From: Parastagonospora avenae f. sp. tritici 18332-5
Taxonomy: Eukaryota > Ascomycota > Dothideomycetes > Pleosporales > Phaeosphaeriaceae
Assembly (NCBI GenBank): GCA_022559985.1
Contig: JAFJTR010000025.1
Location: forward strand, 62,001 to 126,000
Direction of reading: 5' to 3'
Length of the DNA: 64,000 nucleotides
The position numbers and the translations under genes are program-made. A model generated the notes under the pieces. It had not been told where the DNA came from. It saw only the letters and a program-made list of their open reading frames with translations, and ran no database searches. Within the stretch, counting starts at the first letter, position 1, and each line of letters starts with the position of its first letter. Shown in pieces: positions 10,966 to 24,179 of the stretch.

Positions 10966-11488
10966 TCTTTGGTACTGAAGTAAGAGCCACGATCTCACGT
11001 TATGGGACTCTTTGTGACGAGCGGCATATGTGCAAACGAGGATCGGTGGTCTATGCTGGCAAAAGGACACTCTTTAAACAACGCGCCATCTGGGAACGGC
11101 TTATGTAGAAAGAACAACCACACTCGTTCTGCTATCATCTCAAAGACTGTCCGAAGGTTTATCTAACAGCTCCAACAGAAAAGCTTCCTCCAGTGCCTTT
11201 GCAGTCTGCGCTAAATGCACTAATGTCTTCAAGTCGGTAGAGACAACGTGACAAGGACTCCCTTTCAAATCTGTATTGACCACTTTTATCTGGTCCTGGT
11301 AGGTTTGCAGTGCTTTGGGGAGGGTATCCAGCTGCATTGTAGCATGTGAAGCACTTCCTTTGCGCCTCAGTGGTGGCGGGGTTGCGTTTGCCAACACGGC
11401 AGAACTCTATCAATCGCTCTTTTACAGTCGAAAGCGAAGCCGAGCACCGCATGTCCTGTGCAATGGGTCTCGCACGTGCAGCTTCCAA
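10966..11488. other. Intergenic between convergent EF-hand and HET genes
   Basis: No supported gene. Overlapping open frames of 85-109 codons on both strands (11140..11617) show no family features. Confidence 0.5.
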
Positions 11489-12870
11489 TCAAAAAGGAAG
11501 TGCCCCATGTTGTCTTGGTTTCCTTGTCGACAAAACCCGAAACGTATAACTTGTATACGGCGTATTAGAGGCTTTCGACGGCGTGTATGCGTACAAGCAC
11601 ATGTTCCGACGAGTTGAGCGCGGGACTCGGTGGGCCTCGCAGATGTTCAGTGTATGGAGGCAGATATAATCATGTGTGGATGTGGACACGGGTTTCGTGT
11701 CCAAGCAGATGCGTTCAAAATGTGCCGGTAACTGTGTTATAATCTTCAAAGCCCAAGATATGCGAGCGCCCATGTCATAGTCATCGACAGTGTCCGCGAT
11801 GACATTTTCGGCATAAGCATAAGTGAACGGTAGTAGCGACAGATGTCCGACGACTTCGGCTTGTATTAGCTTTCGGAGAAGTCCCCAGGTCGTGAGTCTG
11901 TAGTCAATTATGCTACCTAGTCGCTCCCATGTGAAGTCGGCGTCCACCAGGCCAAGGAGAGCGTACACCTTGTCTAGGGGTATTGAACATGGTATGGCGC
12001 TGAATGCGTGGAAGAGCCACACAAACCGGCGTACGGCTGAGTTCTGCCGACAGCTTTGCATCTGTAGCATTACAGATCTTTCTGGTCTCTGAAAGTCGCC
12101 GCTCTTGTCAAGGCGTTCTCGTAGAGTGTCGCCAAGAAACATTCTTGTGCTCAGCAAGCGCTCGATCATAGTCCAGGGCATTCTCTCTTTGCCTGCCAAC
12201 AAGTATAGATCTTGCGCAAGCACAAATTCTTGTACGATCTGGAAGGCTGTTACTGCAAGTACCACATGTGTTTTGGGGAGCGCCCTACCCACATGCGGCG
12301 AAAGTACTCCATCTGGCCCATTGCATGCAGTTGACGCAGAAGGACTTTAGCCTTCCTTTTTGTTAGAGAGAGCATCATGTGTTCCTTTAGATCATGGTGG
12401 AAGAGATCCAGGTAGGCATCGATGTTGTCCCAGCCTAACCAACAGTACACTGCTTGCGCACTGCTATAGATCTTGCCCATGGCCCGTACCTGGCATGACT
12501 TCTCGTGGTTATCATCATGATTAATGCACAAGGCATCAATCCACATCACGCAGGGCCTGGTCCTATTGCGACATGCTTGCAGGAAGTAATAGAGATTTTG
12601 ACGAACGCGGAAAAGTACCCCGTTCAGGAAGATCGACTTCGTTGGCGCAGGTGGTCCCCATACGTAGGAACCGGCGATGAAGATATGCTCGTCCGGCGAT
12701 CCATTGAACAAGTTGCACCGAACAGAAGTCATACTGGTAAGACTGGGCATTATCTGTAGCAGGCGGAAGCTGTTCGGCCCGGTGGGAAGCGGGGGATATG
12801 TAAATGGTGAATACGTGGCGTTCTTAGCTGGACTGAAAGCGTTATCGAGATTGTCAAGACTACCCGACAT
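11489..12870 (-). CDS. HET-domain protein, shorter type
   Basis: Exons 12289..12870 and 11489..12238, joined over a 50-nt intron so that FRRMW reads into IVQEFVLAQD, a standard HET junction; 1332 nt, 443 residues. The start is the first ATG at 12870 (MSGSLDNLDNAF); the frame extends 15 codons upstream only from a TTG. HET landmarks: FIAGSYVWG (the usual ALSYVWG is altered), VMWIDALCINHDD, AMGKIYSSAQAVYCWLG, and PLDKVYALLGL. This is the subfamily in which HET is followed by a helical region without added domains. The product is probably cytosolic and linked to vegetative incompatibility. It sits about 5 kb from the first HET gene but is clearly diverged from it, so it is not a recent duplicate. 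Confidence 0.9.
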
Positions 12871-14183
12871 ATCTGAGAATTGCAATGGTGGAACAGTGTA
12901 CAGAAGGTCGGCCAAAAGAGGGAGATGAGAAGGCTGGGCGGAGGCCTGCAGTTGCAGCGGGGTTTGTGCTGTTTTGTATACTTGGGCATGCGGCGCCCAG
13001 CAACAAAAGTTCTTTTCTGCTCTATTCTACCACAAAACCCGTTTCTGATTTTCGGACGGCACGATTCTATCTTTACGTCAGTTTTCCGAGCAATAAGAAC
13101 ATAATTTCAGGGCGCGGGTGGCGTAGTTAGAGGTTGAAACCTCAGCGACTGAAGCCCAAGGCTGTACAGATAGTCGTTCATATAGGCCAGGCAGCAGCAA
13201 GGCTGGTTGCGCGTTCTGAAAGGTCTTGAAATCGAGTGCACTGCCACGACGCTGTCGCGACCTTGGTGTTTTACATCTCCATCAATAGACGGAAGTTGCG
13301 CGGTGTCGCTGCGGAAATGGGCTTTGGAAAGAGATATTTTGTTCACGGTGGATGACGTATGTGTCAACTTGTCGCAGGTTTTCGATTCAATCTGTTGAGT
13401 GAGTCTGCTGCCGCTGTGTGGCAGATGCCAGCCGCCACCGAACACAAACGGTTGCTTCTTTAAGGCTGTATAGTACGTGGGGCCAGATGCGGTGACAGGA
13501 GAGGAAAGTGACACAACAGCAAAATTCTCGAATAGATCGAGAAAAAGAAACTGGAACGCGCCAAATACCTATAAAGACGAGCCTCGCGCCGCGACAGTGC
13601 TACCTCAGCGTGGCAGCTTCACGGAGCCGATGGTAATGTAAAACTTGGCGTCGCATCTCAGGAATTCTTCTGGGGTTAAGATGTATACATGACCGAGCCA
13701 GCCGTTGTTCGCTAATTATGGCGCGATGTGGTTGTTTAGCTGTTGATCTATGAGCTTGTGGCTGTGATGTTCTCAGCTGAAAGGCACGGGACTAGTGCCA
13801 TACAAATTCGACGTCATGGCCCCTCTCCCTCCTCTTGCCTTCTTTGTCACATTCCAAGCAACACCAAACAATCGCATTATGTCGCACAAAGCGTTTATCG
13901 ACCACACGCACGACGACTGCACCTCGCGCGCTCGCGGAATCGAAATACACGGAAGATGTCTGAAGTCATGTGCGCACGCAGTAGGAAATTTTGGGACGGA
14001 AGGTACGTTGAAGAAGTGTGTATTTTGTGAATTAAGTAAGGTCATTAACAAATCTTTTGGTCTATCGCAACAAATGACATCGTCCGGGTATACCATGTTT
14101 TGTGTCCAATCAATGCACGCCATCGCTACATTATAACGCCGAACCAACCCAATGCATCGGAAGAAAGAGAAGGAAAAGAAAGT
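12871..14183. other. Intergenic upstream of the second HET gene
   Basis: No gene I can support. Open frames at 13107..13514 (minus) and about 13795..14136 (plus) exist without homologous features. The right end holds the GT2 3' UTR. Confidence 0.45.
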
Positions 14184-16958
14184 CTAGTAGTTGAACACAG
14201 TCAAGGACGGGTTCAGTGCGATGGGCAGCAGACAGTGCATGATAACGGTGACCGACCATGGCACAACACTGGTCAGGCCAACAATCTCCCAGCCGTGCGG
14301 CGCGAATTTGCCCAAGTAGATCATACCGCCGATCATGAGGAACATGAACATGTACATCCACTTGAAGCGTTTCCAGATCTTTGGCAGCTCGGCGAAGAAG
14401 TTGGAGTTGTCTTTTTCCTTTGCGGTGGCTCCCCAGCTCATATTGATAGAGAACATGTGAGACAAGATAGCCATAAGGACGTGGAAGGAAATGCCGCCGA
14501 AGAAGATCATGAAGAAAGGCATCCACTTGAGGTTCTCGAAGAAAGCACCGAGCAGCGACGCCTCGCCAATGCGATAGCGCATGATGGCGAAGCAGACGTT
14601 GGACATTCCGTTGAAGACGATGATCAGAACGATGAAGATTTGCCAGGACTCGACGTAGTACTTGTCGAGATCACCGTTGAACCAGCCGACGAGGAAGTAG
14701 TTGAGGCAGCCGAGAGGAACAGCAGATCCGATTGCATAGTAAGAGAAGATGTAACCGCAGATGGAGATCTTTGAGGAGAGCTGGATGTTGGATGTGAGGA
14801 AAGTGCGGAACAGCTTAGTGAAGGGGGACTTCCAGAGCCAGGTGTGGATGGGGTTGAAGACAAGTTCGTTGCAACCATAAGCGTATTTCTCCCAGCGGTC
14901 GAGCTCATCGAAGACGGACAGAGACACACCCTCCTTGAAGCCACGGCCGTGGTAAGAAGCAAGACGAACAATGTTGCCACCAATCTGCAAGCGAAGGGCG
15001 ATATCGAAATCCTCAGAGACGTGGCTCTCGGACCAGAAGCAAACGTACCCATCTTCCTCAGGTGGGTTGCCGACAGACTGGACAGCTTGCCATCGCAAGA
15101 AGGCGTTGTGACCGACGAAAGGAGCGACCTCGCCACTGCCGACTGAGAAACGAATGGCCGTGTAGACAAGGTTGGTAAAGTAGGTGATACCGTTCTCAAA
15201 GTAATCCCAAGAGACCTGCATGACACCAGTGGCGTGCTGGACGATAGCGACTTCGGGAGACAGGTACATCTCGGCGGCTCCGTACATGAGACAATCTTCA
15301 GGGACGATGGTATCAGAGTCGACAATCAGAATGAATTCTCCCATGCGAATGTTACCACCAGCCTTGGCACGAGGATCGGCGGTAAGGACAGTTTGCAGTG
15401 CTTGTTGGTAGAGCTCATCTTCCTGCTCCTCTGAGACGGAGAGTTGGCCCTTCTCGTACAAGCCGTTGACAAGGCTCACGAGTTCGTCTTCGACGCGGTT
15501 GGAGATGTTTAGGGCGAAGTTCATGTTGGAGGCCTTCTTGAACTTTCCGCGGCGCACGAATCCTTCGTGGTTATGCTTAGGGCGCGAAACCCAGCCGATG
15601 TTGTTGTTGATATAGAACTCCTTGAATTTGGCGTTGTCTTCTTCAGATCGGATGGCCATGCCGTCGTCGTTGATGAAGATGCGGGCAGTTCCGCCGCGGG
15701 ACTCGTAGTAAGAGATGGCTGCTTGGAGTGAGGCGACTGTAGGCTTGACGACACCTTCGAGAGACTCTGTGTAGATGGGCATCTGGATGGTGATGGGTGG
15801 TGGGGAGAAGCCTTGGGAGCGTGCAAGAGCTAGGTTTGGCTTGATAGCAGAGTGGAAGCGGCTGTTGGTCTTGACACCCGTGATGGGACCGATGACCTCA
15901 AAGATGTTACCGAGCACGACAACGACGAAGAAGAGGCCCAGTGAGATCCAGAGAGGCATGGTCAGAACGAGAGCCAAACGCGGCCAGAAGTGGTCGGTCA
16001 TAGTCTGGAGGATAATGGCGCGGCCGCCGAGACCAACAACAAGGCAGATGATAAGGACCATCGCGAGTCCAATGAAAACGGAGCTGGTAAAGATGAGTGG
16101 TCTTGCCAACGACTCTTTGGCCATTGCGTTCTCAAGCTTCTCCGTGTCGGCTTCGACTTCTTCCACGTCGACATCCACGTCTTTGCCCTTGGGCTCCAGA
16201 GTCATTTCCATGGCCGAGCCATCAAATGTTGAGTTGGCGCTTGAGTGAACGACGCTGTCCCATCCTCCGAACGGAGACTTGGTCGTTCCCCAGACCAGTG
16301 CAAGGATCCTGGATTCGATTTCCATCGCTTGTGAGAGGATCGCACCGAGCTCGTCGTGCCATACTAGCAAGACGCGCTCCTGGCGAACCAGTGCGGCATA
16401 CTGGAACTTTTTGATGGTGATTGAAGACGCGATATCTGCCATGGACTCGTATATCTGAATCTGGGATCCGTTCTGGAACATGAGCTCGGTCTCGTGTGAC
16501 TCCAGTACGTCGAAGATGGCTTGTGTTCCGTCGGTAGCCATGGTCAGGGCGACACCTGGGTTGATGCGCTTGACCGCGCCAAGCAGATCTCGGTCAATGT
16601 TCTGTGGCTCTGTGACATACTCTCCGAGGCCTTTTCGGATCAAGACACCTTCGCAGATGTGGGGCGAGGCTGGGCCGGCTGTCATCCATCGCATGGACGA
16701 TGCCTTTGCGTAAAGATGCTTGATAATCTATGGATTGTTAGCCACACGATGTACTCATGGGAGAGTTTGGGAACATACTGCTCGGTATCTTGAGTCCTCA
16801 TCGATCTTCATTGTGTAAGGGCGAGACACGCGGCTGCTTGGTGTCATGACTCCAGATGGTGTGTCGAATTGGATGCTGTCAGTGGTGCTGCCAGCCATCG
16901 AAGGTCGCCCCGAAGAGCTGAGCGACCTCTGGACATGGTTGTCTTCAGTCGAAGACAT
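14184..16958 (-). CDS. Membrane-bound family 2 glycosyltransferase of the ZtGT2/FgGT2 type
   Basis: Exons 16779..16958 and 14184..16727 (51-nt intron, GTATGTTC...ATAG, phase 0); 2724 nt, 907 residues. The start is the first ATG after an in-frame TAA just upstream; an extra 5' exon cannot be excluded. A Ser-rich cytosolic N-terminus and a soluble domain lead to two membrane spans (PLIFTSSVFIGLAMVLIICL; LALVLTMPLWISLGLFF). The GT-A catalytic part carries FINDDGM, ILIVDSDT, the acceptor-site motif VSEDFDIALR and HNAFLRW. Four to five C-terminal spans follow. Processive GT2 enzymes build polysaccharide from UDP-sugars at a membrane. The relatives in Zymoseptoria and Fusarium are needed for hyphal growth on solid surfaces and for plant infection; the polymer made here is unknown. 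It is divergent from a GH16 gene. Confidence 0.9.
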
Positions 16959-19273
16959 GATGGAAGATGAGGACGATGACAAGGATTCGCGTCGATTAAG
17001 TGAATCGATCAACGATTATGATGGCAAGGTATGCTTTTAAGCAAATGATCGTGCTGAAAACTGACAGCCAACGAGTGTGATCGACAGTTGCCTTAGTCAA
17101 GGAATACGACAACCGAAGAGATGAAGTCGAAGGATGAAGATGGGAGATACCCCGGGCCAGCAACAAAGTTTATCAACTCAGGAGCATTTGCTGGCATCAG
17201 ACCAGACCCCCACCCAAGCGAGGAAAAGTTGTAAGCCACCGAACTCTACGACGATGACAAAATCCACAAGCGATCCGCGCCATACTCAGTTTGGGTTGTT
17301 GATGGTCTGGTCCTACGGTTCAAACAGGATTATCGGCTCGTGGAGAAGGTTTCAAGCCGTGAGTACTCACGACTAGTCAGTCTCAACAGCTTAGGCACCT
17401 AGCCTGGTCGATCTCGAAGGACGCCAGGGCCACCGGACGAGCGTTGACTCTATTGTTATCGCTGTTAATGCATGTCCAAATTGCCGAGTCGCGTCGAGGC
17501 CCTTCGTGTTGGGATGGCAGACGATGCTGGGCTAGGACCAACATGTCACAATAGTCTCGCCCTATTGGTTTCATCTTCGGGAGCTGGAAAACCGATATCA
17601 ACTTACGACCAGGTTGCTGCAGCTAAGCTCGAGCCATGCCTGATTAGCCGCCCGCATCGTACATCTGCCCCGAATCGGGCATCATGGTACGATGATACGC
17701 TGCCAAAAAGGGGAAGATGGTGGACGAGAAAAGCTGTGCTTGGCGGACTCGGCCTCAGCTGCATGCTGCAGTAGCGTGGACAGAAATTCATCTGTCAAAC
17801 GTTTAGTCGACGGCACCGCGCATGTGCTTGGTGTAAGCCAGCTACACCGGTCGCCGGCAGCCTCGGCCGGAGGTACCATTTCCTTCATGACGTCTGGACG
17901 GGATGATTGTAGAGACGTACCTGCAGCTGCATGTGCTAGTTGGGATGGTCAATATTCCGACCGAGGAGAGACGGCTGACAAGCACGAACAAATCAGCCAG
18001 CGTAGAGCAGCCGAGGGCGACCGGGATCACGGATTGCGAAGATTGCTTCGACGCCATGGCTCTGAACCTGCATGACTGCGGTCGAGAAGTTGTACTCGCC
18101 GACGTGCACAACAGCCAGTGCATAGGTACTCGAGCGTCTGACGTGGGCGCACTGTAAAGGGTGTGGCTGCAGGATCCAACACAGCGGAGATGGACACGGA
18201 GACAGGCCCATCAGCCACGAACCGAGTTTTGAATTTGGTTCCTGGAAGCTCAGCTGGCGCCGTGTCACTACCGTCTAGCTGTGTTGACTATTTACGGGCC
18301 CGCAGAAAAGCGATTGAGCTCGCGATGGGCGAGTCAGCAGGAGTTCTCCGGGTGCGACATTTCAGCGGGAATGGCGCTGGGACGGACTGCCGATGTCTGA
18401 ACTGACTGGCGCTAGCGCGGCGCCGCGGTAACGGCTATATTTGTGAGAACCTTATCGACGCTACACTGATAACGATGGAATCAGGAAACGCAGGCCTCAG
18501 AAGCGAGAGAAACGATATTTCAGCCGTCCAAGGGGAAATTCGCATCAGCCAGCCACGTTGTGTGCGACGAGTCAATCTACACACGAGAACGTGGGTCGGT
18601 ATCGCAGCCACGTGAGGGTTCCGAAGATCTGCCCACGGGCACTAACGGGTGGATCCCATGTGCTTGCAAGTCTCCCGCTATGCCCTGGCCTACCAAGAAA
18701 AATCAAGGCTGCCATGCAGAAAAAATACGCTCGCTTTCGCTATTGATTTCCCAAACATGCACTAAGCATGCCGAGGGCAGACCCAGGCGGACTGTCCGTG
18801 AGGCTGCTGGACGACCCATGCTATCTGGAATCAACCCTGGGCCAGTCTTAGCGCCCCCCACCCAATACTCTTTGGGACGCTATCACTTCGATCGCAGCGC
18901 TATCACATTCTGACCACCTGCACGGCGCGACCGGGGTGAAACCAGCCTGCTCCCTGGGCGTGCAGAGGCACGAAAATCGTCTGGCCGGTGGCGTTGTACT
19001 CGACTGTTGAGATCTAAATGTAGCTCAACACGGCAAGCCGCTGAGTTGAGGCGCGACTATTGCTCACTTGTGCCTTCTTTGTCCCGACAAGGCAATTTAG
19101 GTTCGGCAGGTTGCCAGCGCGATCGCGTTGCTCTCAAGTTCTCAACAGACGGCTCCCTCGCTGTACATTTCAGTTCATATCATTGCAATCTAGTCCTGAC
19201 AACATCGAGAAAGCTGATCAACGCCTACCCTCGACCCTCGACCCCTGGTAATCCAATCGAAGCTTATCACACC
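16959..19273. other. 2.3-kb divergent intergenic region between GT2 and GH16 genes
   Basis: No supported gene. Several short open frames overlap on both strands (17682..18405) with unstructured, Arg/Ser/Ala-rich products. The length is unusual for this window and fits a complex shared promoter or an unannotated noncoding transcript; neither can be shown here. Confidence 0.45.
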
Positions 19274-20830
19274 ATGGCCGACCAAAACTACGGTGCATCC
19301 ACTGGCAGCTACCTACCTCGCCACCCGTCTGCTCTGTCCATCAGTTCGGCGGCGATGGGAGGAACAAGCACACCAAGCGACATCCATTCACGAAGGCAGC
19401 CCCGTGTTTTCAAGAGTTACCGGTTACAGGGAGAGTATGTTTAAAGCACCCCTTGCCTTGACATGTGGAGCTGACTGCCTGACCAGCTACGTGCAGCCAT
19501 GGGCCGATGACAAGCGTATGAAGAGGACCAGAATCGGTAACTGGATTGTCTTGGGCTTCATTGCCATCGGAATATGTGCCAGCGGGTACATCATGTACAC
19601 TGGCGTCCAAGAAGCGAGCATGCCACCTGTATGTGTTTTTATAGCCACCAGAACCACCAATTACTAACCGTATACAAGCAATGTCTGGTCATGGAGGACC
19701 ACTTCGAATCCATCAACACCGATCACTGGGGCTACGAGATTCAGACCGGCGGTTACGGCAATGGCGAGTTTGACTGGACGACAAATGACCCAAAGAACAG
19801 CTTTGTTGATGCCGAGGGACTGCACATCGTCCCAACACTTACTACAGAATCAACCGGCATTACTGAGGAGCAGCTTCTGAACGGATACACGCTCAACATT
19901 ACCAAATCGGATGGCGATGGCTCATGCACATCAAGCGAAGCCGTAAAAGCCTGCGGTGTCAGATCAAACTCGACTCTCGGCACCATTATTCCACCTGTGC
20001 GATCTGCTCGTATGACCACCAAGGGCAAGAAGAGCATCAAATACGGTCGAGTTGAGATTGTCGCAAAGATGGCCAAGGGAGATTGGCTATGGCCCGCGCT
20101 GTGTATGTTCCCCGAAACTGCAGTATGTCCACTCTGTGACCACAAACTAACGTGATCTAGGGATGATGCCCGAAGACGACGCATACGGCGCGTGGCCTCG
20201 CTCCGGTGAAATTGACATCGCCGAGTTCCGTGGCAACGACTACGAATACCCTGAAGGTCGCGACTTCGTTTCCTCTACCCTGCACTGGGGCCCATCTTAC
20301 CAGCACGACGGATACATCGGAACGCACGGCACCACTTTCTTGCGTCGCAAGGATTTTACCACCGGCTTCCATACGTTTGGTCTCGAATGGAATGAGAACT
20401 ATATGTTTATGTACATTGATAGCCGCCTCAAGCAGGTTCATTACACCAAATTCAACGAGAAGAACCCCCTGTGGAAGAAGGGTGGTTTCTCTACTATGAC
20501 GACAGAGAACGGAACACTTTACGAAAACCCGTGGAAGGCAGGTGGCAAGAATGCTCCATTCGACCAGAAGTTCTATCTCATTCTCAACGTCGCTGTCGGT
20601 GCGCAAAACGGCTGGTTCTGGGACGGCAAGGGTGGAAAGCCTTGGGTTGACGGCAGCGACTTTGCTGCTAGGGATTTCTGGAAGGGTATGCACATCTCCA
20701 ATCCTCTTCTAAGACCATCGCACTAACTATCTCTACAGCCAAGGACGACTGGCTCCCAACCTGGGGCGAGGGCAACGACCGAGGCATGACTGTCAAGTCT
20801 GTCAAGATGTGGCAGCAGGGCAAATGCTAG
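19274..20830 (+). CDS. Glycoside hydrolase family 16 protein, type II membrane anchored
   Basis: Exons 19274..19434, 19487..19628, 19679..20102, 20161..20685, 20739..20830; 1344 nt, 447 residues. A cytosolic N-terminus of about 60 residues precedes a single transmembrane segment (GNWIVLGFIAIGICASGYIM). The GH16 jelly-roll lies outside: MEDHFESINTDHW, YGRVEIVAKMAKGDWLWPA, the catalytic SGEIDIAEFRG (E-x-D-x-x-E with both acid residues intact), FHTFGLEWNENYMFMYID, FYLILNVAVGAQNGW, and a final WLPTWG...KSVKMWQ. Such proteins cleave or remodel beta-1,3/1,4-glucans at the cell surface. The anchor suggests wall remodelling rather than secretion into the medium. The divergent GT2 neighbour strengthens a cell-wall role. 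Confidence 0.92.
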
Positions 20831-23800
20831 ACTTCGTTCACATTTTCATTATTTCATGCATGAAAGACTTTTTAATACGGACTAGTCATACACACACTGG
20901 CCCAAAAGGGGAAATGTACAATTGTAGAGGGTCACATGAACTGGGAGTATATACCATAGGGCGTTTGGGAGGCTGCGTCGTCGCCATAGAGATAATTCAG
21001 CACTACGAATCATTCACAATTTTTGCTTTTTCTGCACATGAGCTGTCGATCAACGTGCACGCTCGCGCACAGGCCCTCAATGCAAACTTTCGGACATGAC
21101 CGATGAGATAAACGAGGCGTCGCAGTCTGCACGACTCGAATGTCGCAATCCCAAGCAACAATATCGTTCCACAAAACGGATACCACGACACATGCAACTT
21201 CCTTCAAGAAATCCAACAATCCGCCAATCCTGCCGGCGCTTCTCCCTTGAAATTACAAGGACCGGGGCTGGGTTGCAAAAAGCACCACTTGTTAGCAACC
21301 CCAGCAGAAATCTACATCACACTTACACCTGCAAGCTCTTTGCGCGCCAAACTTAGTTTTTCGTTGCCTCGTATTGTTATCAGTGTGCATTGCATCTCGG
21401 ACGTTCTCCACTCATGCCGGCAAGAGATTGAGATGGGGTAGTTCGAAGCGATTTGCGATTCGTAAGATTGTCGATGCGGGTTGGTATCTATGAGGCTGAA
21501 AAGGTCGCTGCTGAAAAATCCACTGCTGCGGTGTGAGAAAGTGACAGCGCGCATTCGCACATGCAGGCATCATCGCTCGCTCCACACAACACGGCCCTGG
21601 GAGACACGAACGCCGTACGGGTTCGGTCCCCACTCGCATCGCAACAGCAGAGTCGAATCCGGATTCCCTGGGATCAAACGGGCCTTCCACCAGCGGTACT
21701 GTACCTTGCCCATGCCCTGCATCCCCTGCCGCTGTCACATCCCCGCCAACCAAACTTCCGTGCTCTGCTCTCCACGATTTCCCACATATGTGGACAAAGA
21801 AAAAACCCCGACAGAACGTCTCGCCACCCCATCAAGTCTCGCCCTTTTGTCGTCGCTGGTTTTCTGGTTCTGGTAGCGAAAAGGGGGCAGCAGCGCGAAA
21901 CAGGCTAGGTCCCAAACATGCGAGAGCCGCAATCGGCGCTAGCTATCAGCCCCCAACTGCGCCACATCCACACTTTGCAAATTGGCTAGGGACAGCTGGC
22001 TGCATGTCGCCTTGGAGGCCAGAGTTTGACCAGCAGGTCGCCACAATATTGCCGAGTGCGCCCCGTTGTTTCCGGGCTCGCTTGTTTGGCTTGGGAGAGG
22101 GAGGGTCTGGATGTCTGGTTCCGCGCGACTTGGCGCGTGGGACCCTGAGTAGGGGCTGTGAGGTGGCATATGTATGACGGCGGGCCTCGTTGTGTCTGGA
22201 CTCTGGTTGCGAGAAGGAGCTTTGTGAGAATTGCATGTGGCATTCGCGTGGGAAGGTGAGCTGGTGAGTGCCAGGCTGTCGACCCAATTCTCGGCCAAGA
22301 TCGTCATGCGAGCTTTTAGAATTCCGTTTACACTTACATCTAGTGGGCACGAACTAGACATTTTCACTGTCGTCGCCACGATGCTACTCCATCGCAGCAG
22401 TGTAGATCCGCTGGTGGTGATCGACTGTCTATGATATATCGCGGTGATCAATCGCAGACACAGGGAACCACACATCAGCAAGAAACCTGGACAGAGCTTT
22501 GTGGAGCCGACATCGCGGCCCGGTCATGGTTCTGCGATGCTGGTCGTGTTATAGCCAGCATCATCGACGAAGGTGTTAAGAGCGGGGGTATACGAACGAC
22601 AAAGTTTTGTGTTCGGTCCGAGGGAAGCTTGTGGGGAATTTGTAGATCTGCTACATCTTGTCGATGCGGGTGTATTCTCTGTAGAAGGTCGAGATCTTTC
22701 TAGGCGGCTTTCAAGTATTACTACAGGCCAGTTTGTTGTCTGATAGGCTTTCATGGTAATGAGCGTGCAGGCTACTTCCCTTCAGATGAGGCCTTGCGGA
22801 TTGAGATCATAGGTTCAGGGCGCTCACAGGATACATCTGGTATTCCTGTCAGTGAAGCTTCTTAGGGTATAAGCTTCCATACCTGCAGATCAGCTACATC
22901 TCGTCGATGCGGTTGTACTCTCTGGAAAAGGCCGTGGGCTATTTGCGCAACTTCGACGTATTCCGGGACGTTCTGTGACGTCTGGTCGGCATTTGAAGCG
23001 TTGTGGTTGCAGGCTACTTCCCTTTCCCACCAGGACCGCCGATTAGAAGTACAGGTTCAGGCTGTAAGGAAACGTCCCGTATTTTTGTCGATAAGCATGG
23101 TGATAAAATCCTTGGTAATACACCATGCCTGTAAACCCGTAGTCCTATAATTTCCTTCGTTATCAGTGAACTACCGGACCAAGCCATCGTGCCTCTTCGT
23201 CGTCGACTAAACTGAAAGTTTTGTGGCTCTCAGCTCTTGTCATATTCATCAAACTATATGCAGTGCACAAACCTGCTCAACGCCTCCCGCATAAGGTTTA
23301 GGATTGCGCTCCGAAGCCACTGATTACGTCTCCTAGGACACTGCTTCAGTGTCGGAGACAATTGTTTACTTTTCTGCGGTAGCACTGCACAATTTCGCGT
23401 AACTTGAGAAAGTGCCTCGTATTTCACCTGATAGCAGATTGCATGTTGAGAGACAGCATGGGAAGTCTTTCAAGCGGTATCGCTGCTGGGGTGCTGTAGA
23501 CTTCGAAGTGTCGGCGCAAACTGTGCTTCTGCGTACGTGCACTTAACGATTTGGAACATTCTAACCGGCAAAGATATGGTGCAAAAGGTTCCTGTATGCT
23601 GGATGACGATGTGTACTACCCAGTGTCCCGTCTCACAAATGATGTTCAGCGAGCACGTGTAGCTGGATCAGGTGATCACTATTCGTTCTTTGCAACACGA
23701 GTCGCCATGCATGATTCTCTTTGAGTAAATGTGGATATCGAGGTCCAAGAACAGCGATATAGTTTCTAGTCATACTCTCTCAAGATGTCAAGACAAATGG

Positions 23801-24179
23801 GAGTGCAGATGGGACAGGCCATGGCGTTGTTGGTTCTTGCCTCCTAATTTCATGGGCGCACTTGCCAATTCAACACTTTCGCATCCTCACGGTCTTTGAA
23901 CTCACGGTGATCTCAATGACCTATCGTGTGTGAATTGTGCGATCGTACATATCACCTTCATTGGGCGCGCACGTCATACAGCATTGCACGAATGAGAATC
24001 ATTCATAGGATGCTACATGCACGCACGCGTTGCGACGCTGGATGAAACGCAGCACACGTTACCATTGCGGTTCTTATAATCAGTTCAAATTATGGCAGGT
24101 ATGGGAGAGACCTCAGATCTCGACTGTTCGCACAATCTTTTAGCAGTTCTTTGCTTTCCGCACATCAAGATTGCTCGCC
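20831..24179. other. 3.3-kb region without genes, with an old tandem duplication
   Basis: No gene could be supported. From about 22755 to 24090 no strand has an open frame of 60 codons or more, although base composition looks ordinary, so this is non-coding or strongly decayed sequence. A diverged direct repeat lies at 22644..23130 (separate entry). Confidence 0.5.
22644..23130. repeat. Diverged tandem duplication, unit about 242 bp
   Basis: Two anchor blocks recur at the same spacing. The block at 22644..22691 (containing GCTACATCTTGTCGATGCGG) matches 22887..22934, and the block at 22768..22820 (containing GGCTACTTCCC and AGGTTCAGG) matches 23010..23062. The copies differ at many positions between the blocks. 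No terminal repeats or target-site duplications are evident. The origin is unknown; it could be a relic of a transposon or of a short duplicated gene segment. Confidence 0.6.

Noticed and set aside
13107..13514. Minus-strand open frame of 135 codons
   Set aside because: No recognisable domain, signal peptide or supporting context.
13795..14136. Plus-strand open frame of about 110 codons with several cysteines
   Set aside because: The opposite strand is equally open and no convincing signal peptide or homologous pattern is present.
14624..15325. Long open frame of 233 codons overlapping the GT2 gene on the same strand in another frame
   Set aside because: Shadow of the GT2 gene; Ser/Thr/Leu-rich with no features.
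21939..22481. Minus-strand open frame of 180 codons
   Set aside because: Several frames on both strands are open here by composition; Ser/Pro-rich and no motif.
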